A stretch of DNA of 64,000 nt from CALDTK01 sp045110575. Lineage in GTDB: Bacteria; Bacteroidota; Bacteroidia; Chitinophagales; Saprospiraceae. The DNA is taken from positions 1 to 64,000 of the forward strand of contig JBGCGF010000080.1 of the NCBI GenBank assembly GCA_045110575.1. The letters run 5' to 3'. This document shows, piece by piece, positions 1 through 9,800 of the stretch. A program made the translations under genes and the position numbers. A model generated the notes under the pieces. It ran no database searches. It was not told the origin of the DNA and worked only from the letters and a program-made list of their open reading frames with translations. Within the stretch, counting starts at the first letter, position 1. Every line of letters starts with the position of its first letter.

Positions 1-128
1 AGAAGGATATCTGTACCATTCGCACGAAAGCTAAAATCAAGAAGTATTGTAGAATCCTTAGCGATACTCTGGCTAAATGCCAACTGACAACTGAAGAAAA
101 AGCATAGGATTAGAAGGAGCCTTCCCAT
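1..128 (-). CDS. Secreted protein, N-terminal part only (runs off the window)
   Basis: Reading leftward from an ATG at 128-126, the frame stays open to the window edge. It begins with a typical signal peptide: MGRLL, a hydrophobic run, then LAFSQ with a likely cleavage after FSQ. The start lies only 5 bases beyond the stop of the Spy/CpxP-like gene, so it is probably the last visible member of the ECF sigma operon. Too little sequence is present to assign a family. Confidence 0.6.
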   Translation of the reverse strand, partial: MGRLLLILCFFFSCQLAFSQSIAKDSTILLDFSFRANGTDIL

Positions 129-133
129 CAAGT

Positions 134-583
134 TTATCCACGTTTTTGGGGACCAGCATGCGAGAAAATCTTCCCGAGCTCTTCGGTGAGGGCCTCAAAT
201 TTGGGAACCTGCTCTGGCGTGCAAATGGACTTGATCGCGCGAAAGTGATCGAGCTTTGCTTTCTCTGCTTCCGTTTGTGCGATGGCTAACTGTCCGAGTA
301 ACATAGACTCATCTGAAGACTTAACCGTAAGTCCTGAATAGAGCCTCAGTCTAATCTCGTTGATGCGCGTGTCAAGAATAGCAACCTGAGCTTGATGGTC
401 AACGATCATATCCTGATAACCCTCAACCTGAGTAGCGTTGAAGTCTAAACGCTCAATTATCATCTCACGAGGAGATCCGTGCTTGCGAAACCTAGGGTTG
501 CCCAAGATTAAAAAGACTAAGAGCACTGCATTTGAGCAAATGAGTCCGATAATCAACCAGCGTTGTGTGCTCCAGCTCCCCAT
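134..583 (-). CDS. Spy/CpxP-like periplasmic stress protein, membrane-anchored
   Basis: 149 residues starting MGSWSTQRW. The ATG at 583-581 sits next to the upstream stop at 585, and a longer frame to 670 would overlap that gene deeply. An N-terminal hydrophobic segment (about residues 9-28) is followed by a helical, charged domain. It has the two LTxxQ-like stretches of the Spy/CpxP/CnrX family in altered form (LDFNATQVEGYQDM and CTPEQVPKFEAL). Such proteins are periplasmic chaperones or sensors of envelope or metal stress. Here it is third in an ECF sigma operon, which suggests it modulates or is regulated by that sigma factor. Family assignment rests on pattern, not a search. Confidence 0.7.
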   Translation of the reverse strand: MGSWSTQRWLIIGLICSNAVLLVFLILGNPRFRKHGSPREMIIERLDFNATQVEGYQDMIVDHQAQVAILDTRINEIRLRLYSGLTVKSSDESMLLGQLAIAQTEAEKAKLDHFRAIKSICTPEQVPKFEALTEELGKIFSHAGPQKRG

Positions 584-584
584 C

Positions 585-833
585 CTAGTAAAGTGAATTG
601 TTCGTTGTAGGAATAATGGTGGCGATCTGGTTGGTATCAGACGCGCCCCATTCAGCTTTCGCCAAAACATAACCTTCTACTCCCCAAAGGAGTATCGCTG
701 CCGCTGCGGCAACACGCAACCAACGTCGCTGCTTCATGCGCTTGGCAGCAATCCGTTGCTGGATGACTGCTAGCATGTGCTGCGGTGCATCAACGGGTTG
801 GGCAGATGAAAGAATGTCTAGGAATGGTTCCAT
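585..833 (-). CDS. Small single-pass membrane protein, putative anti-sigma partner
   Basis: 82 residues: a cytoplasmic, basic N-terminal part of about 37 residues (with KRMKQRRW just before the membrane), one hydrophobic segment (AAAAAILLWGVEGYVLA) and a short outer tail. It lies 14 bases downstream of the ECF sigma gene. Size, topology and position fit a minimal anti-sigma or sigma-associated membrane protein, common in Bacteroidota operons, but no ZAS zinc motif (HxxxCxxC) is visible. Function is inferred from context only. Confidence 0.6.
   Translation of the reverse strand: MEPFLDILSSAQPVDAPQHMLAVIQQRIAAKRMKQRRWLRVAAAAAILLWGVEGYVLAKAEWGASDTNQIATIIPTTNNSLY
655..668 (+). repeat. 14-mer repeat, T variant
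   Basis: GCTTTCGCCAAAAC inside the small membrane-protein gene, where the minus strand codes VLAKA. Confidence 0.9.
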
Positions 834-847
834 ACTAGATTAGACGA

Positions 848-1378
848 TTATTTAGTTGTATTTCCTTTGTTTGATTCAAGAATCGTGCGCAAGCCTTTTT
901 TCGCTCGCTGAAACAAGGACTCTACAGCCTTGGTCCCAAGGTCCATAATTTCAGCCGCTTCTTTTTGAGAATGGCCTTCAATTTTCAGAAGGATGATTAT
1001 CGTTTTCTGATTGGGAGGGAGTTGGTTGAGTCCCCAGTATACGTTGGCCACAGCCTCTTGTTGCTCGAGTGCATAACCCGGGTGCTTAAAGTCGTGCAAA
1101 GCAGACTCATGCTGACTATCGTCTAGGTTACGAACAATCGCTCCTCCACCCCGCTTCTGACGAGACTTAAACCTCAAAAAGTCTAGCGACTGATTGATGG
1201 CGATTCGGGTAATGTAGGTTTTGGCGGAAGCTTCCCCTTTGAACTGCTCACCTCGCTCGTAAAGCTTGACGAACACGTCTTGCGTTATCTCTTCAGCGTC
1301 CTGCGGATTCTGAGTATAGTGCAGGGCAAGGTTGAAGACCATTTTGGCGAAAGCCGAATAGAGGTCCTCGATCTGCAT
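848..1378 (-). CDS. ECF-type RNA polymerase sigma factor
   Basis: 176 residues. Region 2 is clear (LYSAFAKMVFNLALHYTQNPQDAEEITQ, with the DAEEITQDVF core-binding helix), followed by region 2.4 (KTYITRIAINQSLDFLR) and region 4 (LPPNQKTIIILLKIEGHSQKEAAEIM, a helix-turn-helix, then KAVESLFQRAKKGLR). It would direct RNA polymerase to an envelope-stress or secreted-protein regulon. It starts 23 bases after the sulfatase stop and is followed closely by a membrane protein and a Spy-like protein, so it is probably cotranscribed with them. The gene carries one exact and one near copy of the 14-mer repeat. Confidence 0.92.
   Translation of the reverse strand: MQIEDLYSAFAKMVFNLALHYTQNPQDAEEITQDVFVKLYERGEQFKGEASAKTYITRIAINQSLDFLRFKSRQKRGGGAIVRNLDDSQHESALHDFKHPGYALEQQEAVANVYWGLNQLPPNQKTIIILLKIEGHSQKEAAEIMDLGTKAVESLFQRAKKGLRTILESNKGNTTK
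1218..1231 (-). repeat. 14-mer repeat, C variant
   Basis: Minus strand GCTTCCGCCAAAAC in the ECF sigma gene, coding ASAKT. A near copy ending in T instead of C lies at 1341-1354. Confidence 0.9.
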
Positions 1379-1401
1379 AGGCGACTACGTAAAGATTAGT
1401 G

Positions 1402-2988
1402 TTACTGCTTGATGACTTGACGAACCAACACCTGGTCATCAATCCGCATGCGCACGATCAATGTTTGCGGGCTTATGTCCGTGAGGGACAAGCGAGTCTC
1501 AGCAGTATTAATTCCGCTAATTCGACGAAGCAATCTGCCGCGAAGATCAAAAACTTCTACGTATTTGATCAAGCTCCCCTCTGTTCTGATCAGAAGTTGA
1601 TCACTCATCGGGTTAGGACTTAGCTGCACATTTAGCGTTGAAACTTCAGCAGTTGGACTAGTGCAAGGACTGCAAGAACTACCTCCACAATCGATGCCTT
1701 CTTCGTCACCATTTTGGATAAAGTCACGACAAGAATAATCGTCTCGCTGTTGTGCGGCTTCTGCTTCTAAATCAGCTTTAACATCAAGCTGCGCCTGCGT
1801 CAGGCCTTGAACCAATAGATTCGTCGTTTCGAGTGAATCAGCGATTAAGTCATAGAATTCTTGCGTCGCATCATCGAACGTAATCAGCTTGTACTGCACT
1901 GTTCTCATTGCCCATCCGCTAGGCGTTTCTCGGCCAATCTCGCTGTAGTTGTAAATCCGATTTTCAACTTGTGTACCGTCTAGGTAAGGCACCAAATTGA
2001 GGCTATTTTCAGTACCAGGACTTTCTGTTGATCCTGTAAGAGCCAATACGGTCGCAAAAATATCTGCTACATGTACAAGGGCCGATTCGCGTTGCCCCTT
2101 TCTAGTCACTCCTGCTCCAGAAATGAAGAAAGGAACTCTTACTCCTCCTTGATAAAGAGTGGTCTTACCATGCCCTTGAGGATAATCTTGAAGCACAGAA
2201 CTTGGCGTTCCATTATCGCCGACAAAAATGACAACGGTATTTGCTTTTTGGCTTGGCGTAAGTGATGATAAGAGTCTACCGATTTCAGTATCCATCGCCT
2301 CGATCATCGCGATGTACTTCCCAAGGTTGTTGTTGGTGTTACTAACCGTAAACAACTCTGCAGGAGGAACGTGAATCGGCGTATGCGGCGCTGGATGAGC
2401 TAACCAAAGCAACCAAGGTTGATTTTGATTGCCTATCCAATTGATGGCCTCATCTGTAAGCACTGAAGTGGTATAGCCCGTATCCGTGGTAATGATACCG
2501 TTCGTTGTTCTTTGCCAATTGAAGTAGGAAGAAACCCCGGAGTCCATGACACCGTCAAAGTGCTGAACACCGTGTCGTGCAGGGTCGTTGGGATCGTTTG
2601 GTGACTTGAGGTGCCATTTGCCGATTACTGCATTTGCGTAAACGTTCGGCTGAAGTCGCTCAACTTCTCGAAAAAGTGAATGATGAACCGTGTCCAATGT
2701 CCCAGGAGTACCTGTTACGCCTGTCTTTATCCCGTACTTGCCGGAGAGCATTGCTGCACGTGACGGGGTGCATTTTGGCGGAGCGAATATGTTTTCAAAG
2801 AGCAACCCTTCAGCAATCAGACTATCTAGAATAGGCGTTGTTGCTGTACGCTGCGCGTCATGGTAAGCAGCTAGTGGATCTACCCCTAGATCGTCGGCCA
2901 CAATGACGATGACGTTCGGATTTTGTGCTTGTGCTGAAAACACGAATAAAACGAGAAAGTAGAAAAGCGCGCTGAGGTGTTTTACCAT
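1402..2988 (-). CDS. Sulfatase of the alkaline-phosphatase superfamily, T9SS-secreted
   Basis: 528 residues. A signal peptide (MVKHLSALFYFLVLFVFSAQAQ) precedes the sulfatase domain. Asp32-Asp33 (VADDLG) are metal ligands, C73-T-P-S-R is the formylglycine-generating CxPxR motif, and GKWHLK and VGDNGTP are further active-site blocks. A short Cys-rich linker (CGGSSCSPC) leads to a T9SS type A sorting domain (LSPNPMSDQLLI ... VRQVIKQ). It should hydrolyse sulfate esters, plausibly from sulfated algal polysaccharide, outside the cell. It is the intact member of a tandem pair; the other copy has exactly the same 1587-bp span. The ECF sigma gene follows 23 bases downstream. Confidence 0.92.
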   Translation of the reverse strand: MVKHLSALFYFLVLFVFSAQAQNPNVIVIVADDLGVDPLAAYHDAQRTATTPILDSLIAEGLLFENIFAPPKCTPSRAAMLSGKYGIKTGVTGTPGTLDTVHHSLFREVERLQPNVYANAVIGKWHLKSPNDPNDPARHGVQHFDGVMDSGVSSYFNWQRTTNGIITTDTGYTTSVLTDEAINWIGNQNQPWLLWLAHPAPHTPIHVPPAELFTVSNTNNNLGKYIAMIEAMDTEIGRLLSSLTPSQKANTVVIFVGDNGTPSSVLQDYPQGHGKTTLYQGGVRVPFFISGAGVTRKGQRESALVHVADIFATVLALTGSTESPGTENSLNLVPYLDGTQVENRIYNYSEIGRETPSGWAMRTVQYKLITFDDATQEFYDLIADSLETTNLLVQGLTQAQLDVKADLEAEAAQQRDDYSCRDFIQNGDEEGIDCGGSSCSPCTSPTAEVSTLNVQLSPNPMSDQLLIRTEGSLIKYVEVFDLRGRLLRRISGINTAETRLSLTDISPQTLIVRMRIDDQVLVRQVIKQ

Positions 2989-3135
2989 AGTGTTCCTCTA
3001 ATACGTAGGAAGTAGCACTGGGTTTAACTGCAGGTTTGAAATTCTGTATGCAATTCGGCAGGCGCCTCAGCATGCGCAAGCGAACTGGTAAGCCGAAAAG
3101 TCGTCCCCAAACGGCATAGCTGATTAGAATTCCTG

Positions 3136-4722
3136 TTACTGCTTCACGATCTGTCGGACAACCATTTGGTCTCCAGCCCGAAGACGAACGACGAGAATTT
3201 GCGGCTTTAATCCTTGAAGAGAAAGTTGGGCTTGGCTGGCGTTGACACCAACGACTTGCTTAATCAATCTTCCTTGCACATCAAAGATTTCGACGTATTT
3301 GATGGTATGTGCTGTTGACTCAATGAACAGTTGCTCGCGAACCGGATTCGGGCTCAGTTGCACGTCAACGTCAGCAGTTCCAGTCAACGAAGAAGTACAA
3401 GGATCGCAAAATGATCCGCCACAATCGATGCCTAACTCATCTCCGTTTTGGATAAAATCACGGCACGAATAGTCATCACGCTGCTGTGTCGCTTCTGCTT
3501 CGAAATCAGCCTTGACAGCAAGTTGAGCTTGCGTCAATCCGCTTGATAAAAGATCGTTGGTCTCAAGGGAATCAGCGATTAGATCATAAAACTCCTGCGT
3601 TGCGTCATCGAAGCTGATCAACTTGTATTGTTCGTTTCGTACCGTCCACCCACTCGATTGACCGTTCGATATCTCGCTGTAGTTATAGCTTCGACGTTCA
3701 GGTTGACTTCCAACTAAATATGGAGCAAGATTCAGGCTGTTTTCTGTGCCTAGGCTTTGAGTCGACCCTGTAAGCGCAAGTACCGTAGAAAAAACATCTG
3801 CGACGTGGACGAGTGCAGGTTCGCGCACACCTTTTCTAGTGACGCCAGCCCCAGAAATGACGAAAGGAACTCGAACGCCACCTTGATAGAGCGTTCCTTT
3901 TCCATGTCGACGTGGGTAATCTTGAAGCACATTCGTTGGAGTGCCATTGTCGCCTACAAAAATGACAACTGTATTTGCCTTTTGGGCAGGGGTAAGCGCC
4001 GAAAGGAGCCTGCTCGTCTCCGCGTCAAGAGACTCGATCATGGCGATGTACTTCCCTAAATCATCGTCAGTGTTGCTGGTCGTAAACAGTTAGGCAGGAG
4101 GCACATGGTAAGGAGTATGGGGAGCAATGTGTGCTAGCCATAGCAACCACGGCTGGTTTTGATTTGAGATCCAGTCAATGGCTTGATCCGTAAAAACGGT
4201 AGTCGCATAGCCCGACTCTCTCGAGACGCTTCCATTGGTCGTCCTGTCCCAATCGTTGTAATCTTGAACACCTCCACCTGCTACTCCATCAAAATATTGG
4301 ACGCCATGGCGAGCAGGATCATTTGGATCGACACGTGCTCTGAGGTGCCATTTGCCGATGACAGCATTCGCATACACACCCGGTTGAAGGCGCTCTATCT
4401 CGCGAAAAAGTGTGCGATGAACTGTGTCCAATGTCCCTGGCAGACCAACAACTCCTGTCTTGATTCCATACTTACCAGAAAGCATTGCTGCTCGTGATGG
4501 TGTACAAATGGGTGGCGCAAAGGTGTTTTCGAAGAGCACACCTTCTGCAATGAGGCTATCTAGTGTAGGAGTCGTTGCTGTGCCTTGTGCATCGTGGTAA
4601 GCCGCAAGCGGATCAACACCTAGGTCATCGGCTACGATAACGATAACATTAGGGCTTTGCGCTTGTGCTGAACACACGAATAAAACGAGAAAGCAGAAAA
4701 GCGCGCTGCAGTGTTTTACCAT
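3136..4722 (-). pseudogene. Second sulfatase copy, interrupted by one in-frame stop
   Basis: The same architecture and length as the neighbouring sulfatase: signal peptide MVKHCSALFCF, VADDLG, CTPSRA, GKWHLR, Cys linker and T9SS tail. A TAA at 4092-4090 interrupts it: the intact copy reads PPAELFTVS and this one reads PPA-stop-LFTTS. The parts before (4722-4090, 210 residues) and after (301 residues open from an internal Met at 4041) are in the same frame and otherwise undamaged. The upstream 40 bases are also duplicated (AGTGTTCCTCT at both), so the unit of duplication is about 1734 bp. It may be a recent pseudogene, or the stop may be a sequencing error. Confidence 0.85.
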
Positions 4723-5077
4723 AGTGTTCCTCTATTACGTAGGAAGGCCCTGTTGGTTTAACAGGTTGGGTCCATTATCCATGCCTTGGGGAAGGCGCTG
4801 GAGCTACCAATCAAGTAAGGGAATATTCATCCAAATTTTAAAGACGCTCTAAAGAAATGAGCGTTGGCACGAAGCAAAAAGCCGTGCTCATTCGAGTAGT
4901 CTAACCGACATGTTGATCGAATACCTCAACTTTCTTGTTAAAAACAGATTTCTTAGGTGTGGTTCATCGTTCAAGGCACCGTGCAGCATAGTTTCTAGAA
5001 GTGAATTGAACACAATTCGAGAGTTGAGAAGGCTTACCTTGCTTCAAAAACAGTATTTTAGTTAATTAACCAAATCC
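4723..5077. other. Intergenic region between divergent sulfatase and beta-helix lipoprotein genes
   Basis: No gene seen. The left end repeats the leader of the other sulfatase (AGTGTTCCTCT, ACGTAGGAAG, GGTTTAAC). Promoters for both divergent genes must lie here, but no clear TAnnTTTG box was found. Confidence 0.5.
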
Positions 5078-6214
5078 ATGTTATTCACACGTACCAAAGC
5101 AAACTTGGCCACCCTTTTCTTGATGGGGTTGGTCATCGCTTCCTGTAAAAAGGAAGAACCGCTACTTCCACCTACGGAAGATATTGTTTTCAGTGGAGAC
5201 ATGATTATAACGGATACGATATCTACGGAAGTAGGTGAGAAGGTTATCATAAAACCTGGTACAAACCTAACTTTTGGCCCCGAAGGGCTTTTGATCGTGA
5301 ATGGTGAATTGATTGCGATAGGCAAACCCGATTCCTTGATCAGCTTTTTCGGAGATATTAACGCCCCAGACCAATTGATTTTAAAAACGGGATGGGATGC
5401 GACTAACATTCACTTAAAACATGTTGTTATCACAGACGGCCTCGTCCGATCACTAGCAGATGACAACTTGCTTCAACACGTGAAGTTTGTCAATACAAAG
5501 CAACTCAAATGGGACAGCGCTTTGATCAGGCTCTGGTTTGGCAACATGACCATCGAAGATTGTGAAGCCTACGGAAATAACCGAGGAGAAGGAATCTTAG
5601 CGCACAACATGATTGAGGCTGTTGTACAACGATGCAGATTCGAAAAAGTACCCGACGCCGTAGAGTTCATTGACATTAACAATGGCCTCATCACGGATAA
5701 CATTTTCATCGATAACGCTGACGATGCAATAGATCAGAACTCTTGTGTTGGCACCACTATTTCGAACAATGAGTTCTACGGCACCCACGACAGGGCATTA
5801 GAGTTAGGAAGTGAGAATTACGGCAGTTCTCGGAACCTTGTGATACACAACAATCTATTTGTCGATTGCAACACAGCGATCAGCCTCAAAGAATCTTCCG
5901 ACGCGACGATTACAAATGCGACATTCTATTCTAACACTAGGTCTATCGACGTACAGACTCCTAGTGACAGCCTGCGCCTCAGTCAGGTAACTCTAAATCG
6001 ATCAATTTTTATTCAAGAGTCTACTCCAATACGAACAGATCACAGATCAACCGTAAGTCTATCAAACTGCTTGTCCGACCTGGTCCTCTTTGAGGGAGAA
6101 AACAACGTGACGGGATCGGTAACGTTTGACATAGACGCAAATCGACAAATCTCCGTTTCATCTGATGCTTATCCAGCAGGGCAGACAGCTTCCACTATCG
6201 GGTATCAGCAGTAA
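5078..6214 (+). CDS. Lipoprotein with right-handed parallel beta-helix
   Basis: 378 residues. The N-terminus has a lipobox ending IASC (Cys at about residue 23) after a hydrophobic run, then KKEEP. The rest is built of short turns rich in N, D, G and I/V typical of a pectate-lyase or NosD-like beta-helix (VIKPGTNLTFGPEGLLIVNG, VEFIDINNGLITDNIFIDN, DDAIDQNSCVGTTISNNEFYG). It is expected at the cell surface or periplasmic face, possibly binding or cleaving polysaccharide. No catalytic set can be named. It stands alone, convergent with the P-loop kinase gene. Confidence 0.8.
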   Translation: MLFTRTKANLATLFLMGLVIASCKKEEPLLPPTEDIVFSGDMIITDTISTEVGEKVIIKPGTNLTFGPEGLLIVNGELIAIGKPDSLISFFGDINAPDQLILKTGWDATNIHLKHVVITDGLVRSLADDNLLQHVKFVNTKQLKWDSALIRLWFGNMTIEDCEAYGNNRGEGILAHNMIEAVVQRCRFEKVPDAVEFIDINNGLITDNIFIDNADDAIDQNSCVGTTISNNEFYGTHDRALELGSENYGSSRNLVIHNNLFVDCNTAISLKESSDATITNATFYSNTRSIDVQTPSDSLRLSQVTLNRSIFIQESTPIRTDHRSTVSLSNCLSDLVLFEGENNVTGSVTFDIDANRQISVSSDAYPAGQTASTIGYQQ

Positions 6215-6237
6215 GGGCCGATCTGTAGCTAGAACAA

Positions 6238-6256
6238 GCTAAGAGCCTGTTTAAGA
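6238..6256 (+). repeat. Solo end of the 159-bp MITE-like element
   Basis: CTAAGAGCCTGTTTAAGA matches the terminal inverted repeat of the elements at 16869 and 55740. No second end is visible nearby. The match supplies the TAA stop codon (6253-6251) of the kinase-like gene, so the gene's C-terminus may have been set by an insertion and later decay. Confidence 0.45.
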
Positions 6257-6748
6257 CTCAGCTAAAAAAGCCTGCGCTTCCTTGTCTGTGCGGAGCATTA
6301 TTTTCTCTCCAGCAAAGGCCTCAAATTTCTTCAATAACCCTGGTCGCTTGATGACGCCAAACAAAGCGACATAGTGAAGGAATTCAAACGTGAAGCGCTC
6401 TTTGCACCCTTCGGGCATATCTGGTCTCACTGTACCATGGTGCTTCCATGTCCGCTTAATCACTCGCCAAAAGCACCTGGTCGTTGGTAGATCCAAGTAG
6501 ATTATCGTATCAGCTGCTGCCAAGGTGATGTCCATCGAACTCCCATAGTTACCGTCAATGATCCATTGGTCCCCTTTGACCAATTCCTGCACAGTGGCCC
6601 TCCAATCTTCCCTCGTAGGTTCTTGCCAGTTGGGTAAATGATAGTGTTGATCGAGGTGAAAGACGGGCAAATTCGTCTTCTCGTGTAGCCTTCTGGCCAA
6701 GGTTGACTTACCAGCGCCACAGCCACCTAAGATCAGGATGCGATTCAT
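6251..6748 (-). CDS. P-loop nucleoside/adenylate kinase-like protein (FlaR-type)
   Basis: 165 residues. Walker A GGCGAGKST lies at residues 8-16, then LPVFHLDQHYHLPNW and DQWIIDGNY, TIIYLDLP and RCFWRVIKRTW. This is the arrangement of the proteins annotated as DNA topology modulation protein FlaR, a small AAA_17/AAA_18 kinase-like group. Substrate unknown. The stop codon overlaps a solo MITE end, so the final residues may differ from those of orthologues. Confidence 0.8.
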   Translation of the reverse strand: MNRILILGGCGAGKSTLARRLHEKTNLPVFHLDQHYHLPNWQEPTREDWRATVQELVKGDQWIIDGNYGSSMDITLAAADTIIYLDLPTTRCFWRVIKRTWKHHGTVRPDMPEGCKERFTFEFLHYVALFGVIKRPGLLKKFEAFAGEKIMLRTDKEAQAFLAES

Positions 6749-6892
6749 GGATTAAACCTACGGCAGAATGCTGTGCTATTCCTTCCATCCACTTAGCGGC
6801 ACCCAAAGGGTTGGAAACAGTTATTTATCCCTGTCCACCGAATATCATTCAAACCTCTCCGTCGAGGCACAATCTTCGCTTAGCTTCAGCCT

Positions 6893-9800
6893 ATGGCCAT
6901 ACGTACTACGTTGATCTTTAGCGCACTCTGTCTCTTTTCACTTAGTGCTTTCGGGCAAAACAAGCCGGCATACTTCAAAGTGCCGCTTCCTGCAACTGCT
7001 GATCAACCTGCCTGGGTACAATTGATGTATAGCGCAGACCCAGATGTGCATGCCGTCGATGAGGCCTATGAGAAGTACTACCGCAGCAACGCATGGAACA
7101 AAGACCAGCACGTGCGCAATTACCTCTATTGGAAAATGCAGATTGCAGAAGCTGTTGGAGGCAATGGATTGATCCGCGAGCAAAGCCCTGAACAGCAAAA
7201 TGCTGCGTACGATCAATGGGTGAAAAAACAACAGACCAGTACCGCAAACAGAGGCGACTCGACTTGGCAGCCTATCGGTCCATTCGGAACTTACCGGCCT
7301 AGCACTGGAAAACTCTACAGCCTGCAGGCAAATGTCTTTTCACTGGCCATTGCGCCTTCTAATTCCAATGTGCTTTATGCAGGTACAGAAGGTTCGGGCG
7401 TGTATCGAACCGAAGACAAAGGACAGCATTGGAGTCCAGTGAGCTACGACCAACCGTTTTGCAGAAGCGTACACATGGTGAGCGTTCACCCGACAGATCC
7501 AAACCACGTGCTAGCTGGCGTAAACAATCGTATTTACCTAACTACGAACGGCGGGAACACTTGGACTGAAACGCTGAATGTTGGCGGTAGAAGTGTCGAA
7601 TTCAAGTTCCACCCGACGATAAGTGATCGCGTTTTTGCCGTTACTGACAAAGGGCTACGACGTTCTGAAGATGGCGGTCAAACCTGGACAAACGTGACCA
7701 ACAATGACTCCTACGATCTTGAATTTAAACCCGGTAATCCACAAGTGATTTATGTCCTTCAAGCGGAGGCTAACCTGAACCGGTCTGTCATTTACAGAAG
7801 CGATGATGGTGGAACTACCTGGAACCTAAAGACTACAGGATACTACCCTGGATCGACTGCATCAGAAGCACGATACAACGGAGGAAAAATCGCGGTAACT
7901 CCAGCTAATCCAGACCTCATTTATGTAAGTGTACTCGGTTCGGGAAAGCTTGGCGACAATGGATGGATCGGCCTTTATCACTCTACCAACAGTGGAGAGT
8001 CTTGGAGTAATCCTGCCCCGCAAGACGGCTCACCTTATGAGAGCCCGAATGAAGGGCACTGGTCTGTAGCCAGTTACGGCAGCGGATATCACCAAGGCTT
8101 TTACAACCACGATCTTGAAATCTCACCTACCAATCCCAACAAGCTTTGGATGGGTACGGTGCGCCTTGCAGAAACGACCGATCAGGGAGCAACTTGGAAG
8201 AGCATCGGAGGAGCAAATTCACAGCGACTTAGCACCCAACACGCCGATATTCAAGACATTGAAGTACTACCCAATGGCGAAGTCTGGATTGCTTCTGATG
8301 GAGGAATCGATGTCTCGAGTGATGAACTTACGTCTGACCATGAGGCTCGTATTTATGGATTAGATGCGGCAGATTTTTGGGGATTCGCCGCGGGTTGGAA
8401 TGAAGACCTATTGGTCGGCGGTAAGTATCACAATGGTAATTCAGCTTACTATCACACCTATGCGGTGGGGGATTTCAACCACGTTAGTGGCGTTGAAGAA
8501 GCAACTGGCTACACCAATCCATACTATCCAGATCGCGCCATTTTCGGCCACTGGAACGGTCAAAAAACAGAGCAGTTCGCGATGAACGACGTGGTGACGC
8601 AAAGCGCTCAAAAACTTGGAGACATTGTCATGCAGCCTCGCCAAAAAGTGGCAAAAGGCCAAAGCTCATTGCTTACGCACGACGTTCGTTATGGCGATTG
8701 GATTTACCTCGGACGCGACAATAAATTTTGGGCAAGTGATGATGGTGGTGCGAGTTTCGAAGCAAGGTTTGCTTTCCCTGACAGCGCTATCGTTCGTCAA
8801 TTTGCTCAGAGTCGAGACCAACCAGAAGTCTTTTATGCTTGCGCCAAAACCGACGGGCAGGTAGCTAAACTTTGGCGCAGCGCAAGTTTTGGCGAAAGCT
8901 GGACTGAAGTCGAAATGCCTGGCAATAACAAGGGTGAGCAATTATTCACTTTAGACCCAAACAATGCAGACCGACTCTGGCTGATGGATGTGTACAGTCG
9001 CGCCGACAATCGCTTTTTTGAAAGTACCGATGGTGGACAAACATGGACCAACCGAACACCTGCCGGCGTGAGCACTGATCGCCAACTTGGTGTACTCGCT
9101 GTTCCAACTCCTGAAGGCACAGCTGTCTACTACACCACTTCCCGTTTCATGAAAGTGTACGAGTCGTGGAATGAGACATGGAGAGATTACGATTCCGGAA
9201 TGCCTTACATCAAGAATGCAATCGGACTTGCTCCTTTCTACCCAGAAGGCAAGCTACGTATGGGATCGACGGGTCGTGGAATTTGGGAAGTTGAACTTGC
9301 TCATCAAGTCGCTCCTCAAGCCTTTCCAATGGCAAGTAACAAGAGGGTGACATGCGCCTTCGATACTATTCGACTGGAAAGTCATTCGATCCTGGATCAG
9401 CGCGACGGAGCCACATTCGCCTGGACAATTTCACCCACTCCTGATTGGATCAGTGACGTCTCCGAAAGAAGTCCGCAATTAGTACTTTCTCAAGATGGTA
9501 GCTACGATGTGACGCTCACCGTAACCGATGCGGATGGCCGATCAAGTACCCGAACCATCGAAGACATGCTCGAACTTGAAAACCAGTGTAGTATCGGCAG
9601 TGAAGCAGGATTGGCATTTGCGCTTAACGATGGTGAAGCGCGACTTCCAACCTCCGAAATGGAAGCGAGCAACATGACCATCATGCTGTGGATGCGACCA
9701 ACTGCCTTGCAGTCTTTTGCAGGAGTACTTATGTGCCGCAACAGCAATGTGCCTGCAACGGGCATACACATGACTACTGACAATGAACTTCGCATTCACT

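Noticed and set aside
1399..1623. 74-codon plus-strand frame at the end of the sulfatase
   Set aside because: Antisense shadow of the T9SS tail.
2772..2785. ATTTTGGCGGAGCG as a 14-mer copy
   Set aside because: Three mismatches from the consensus. Similar weak matches at 14265, 19690 and 60979 were also left out of the count.
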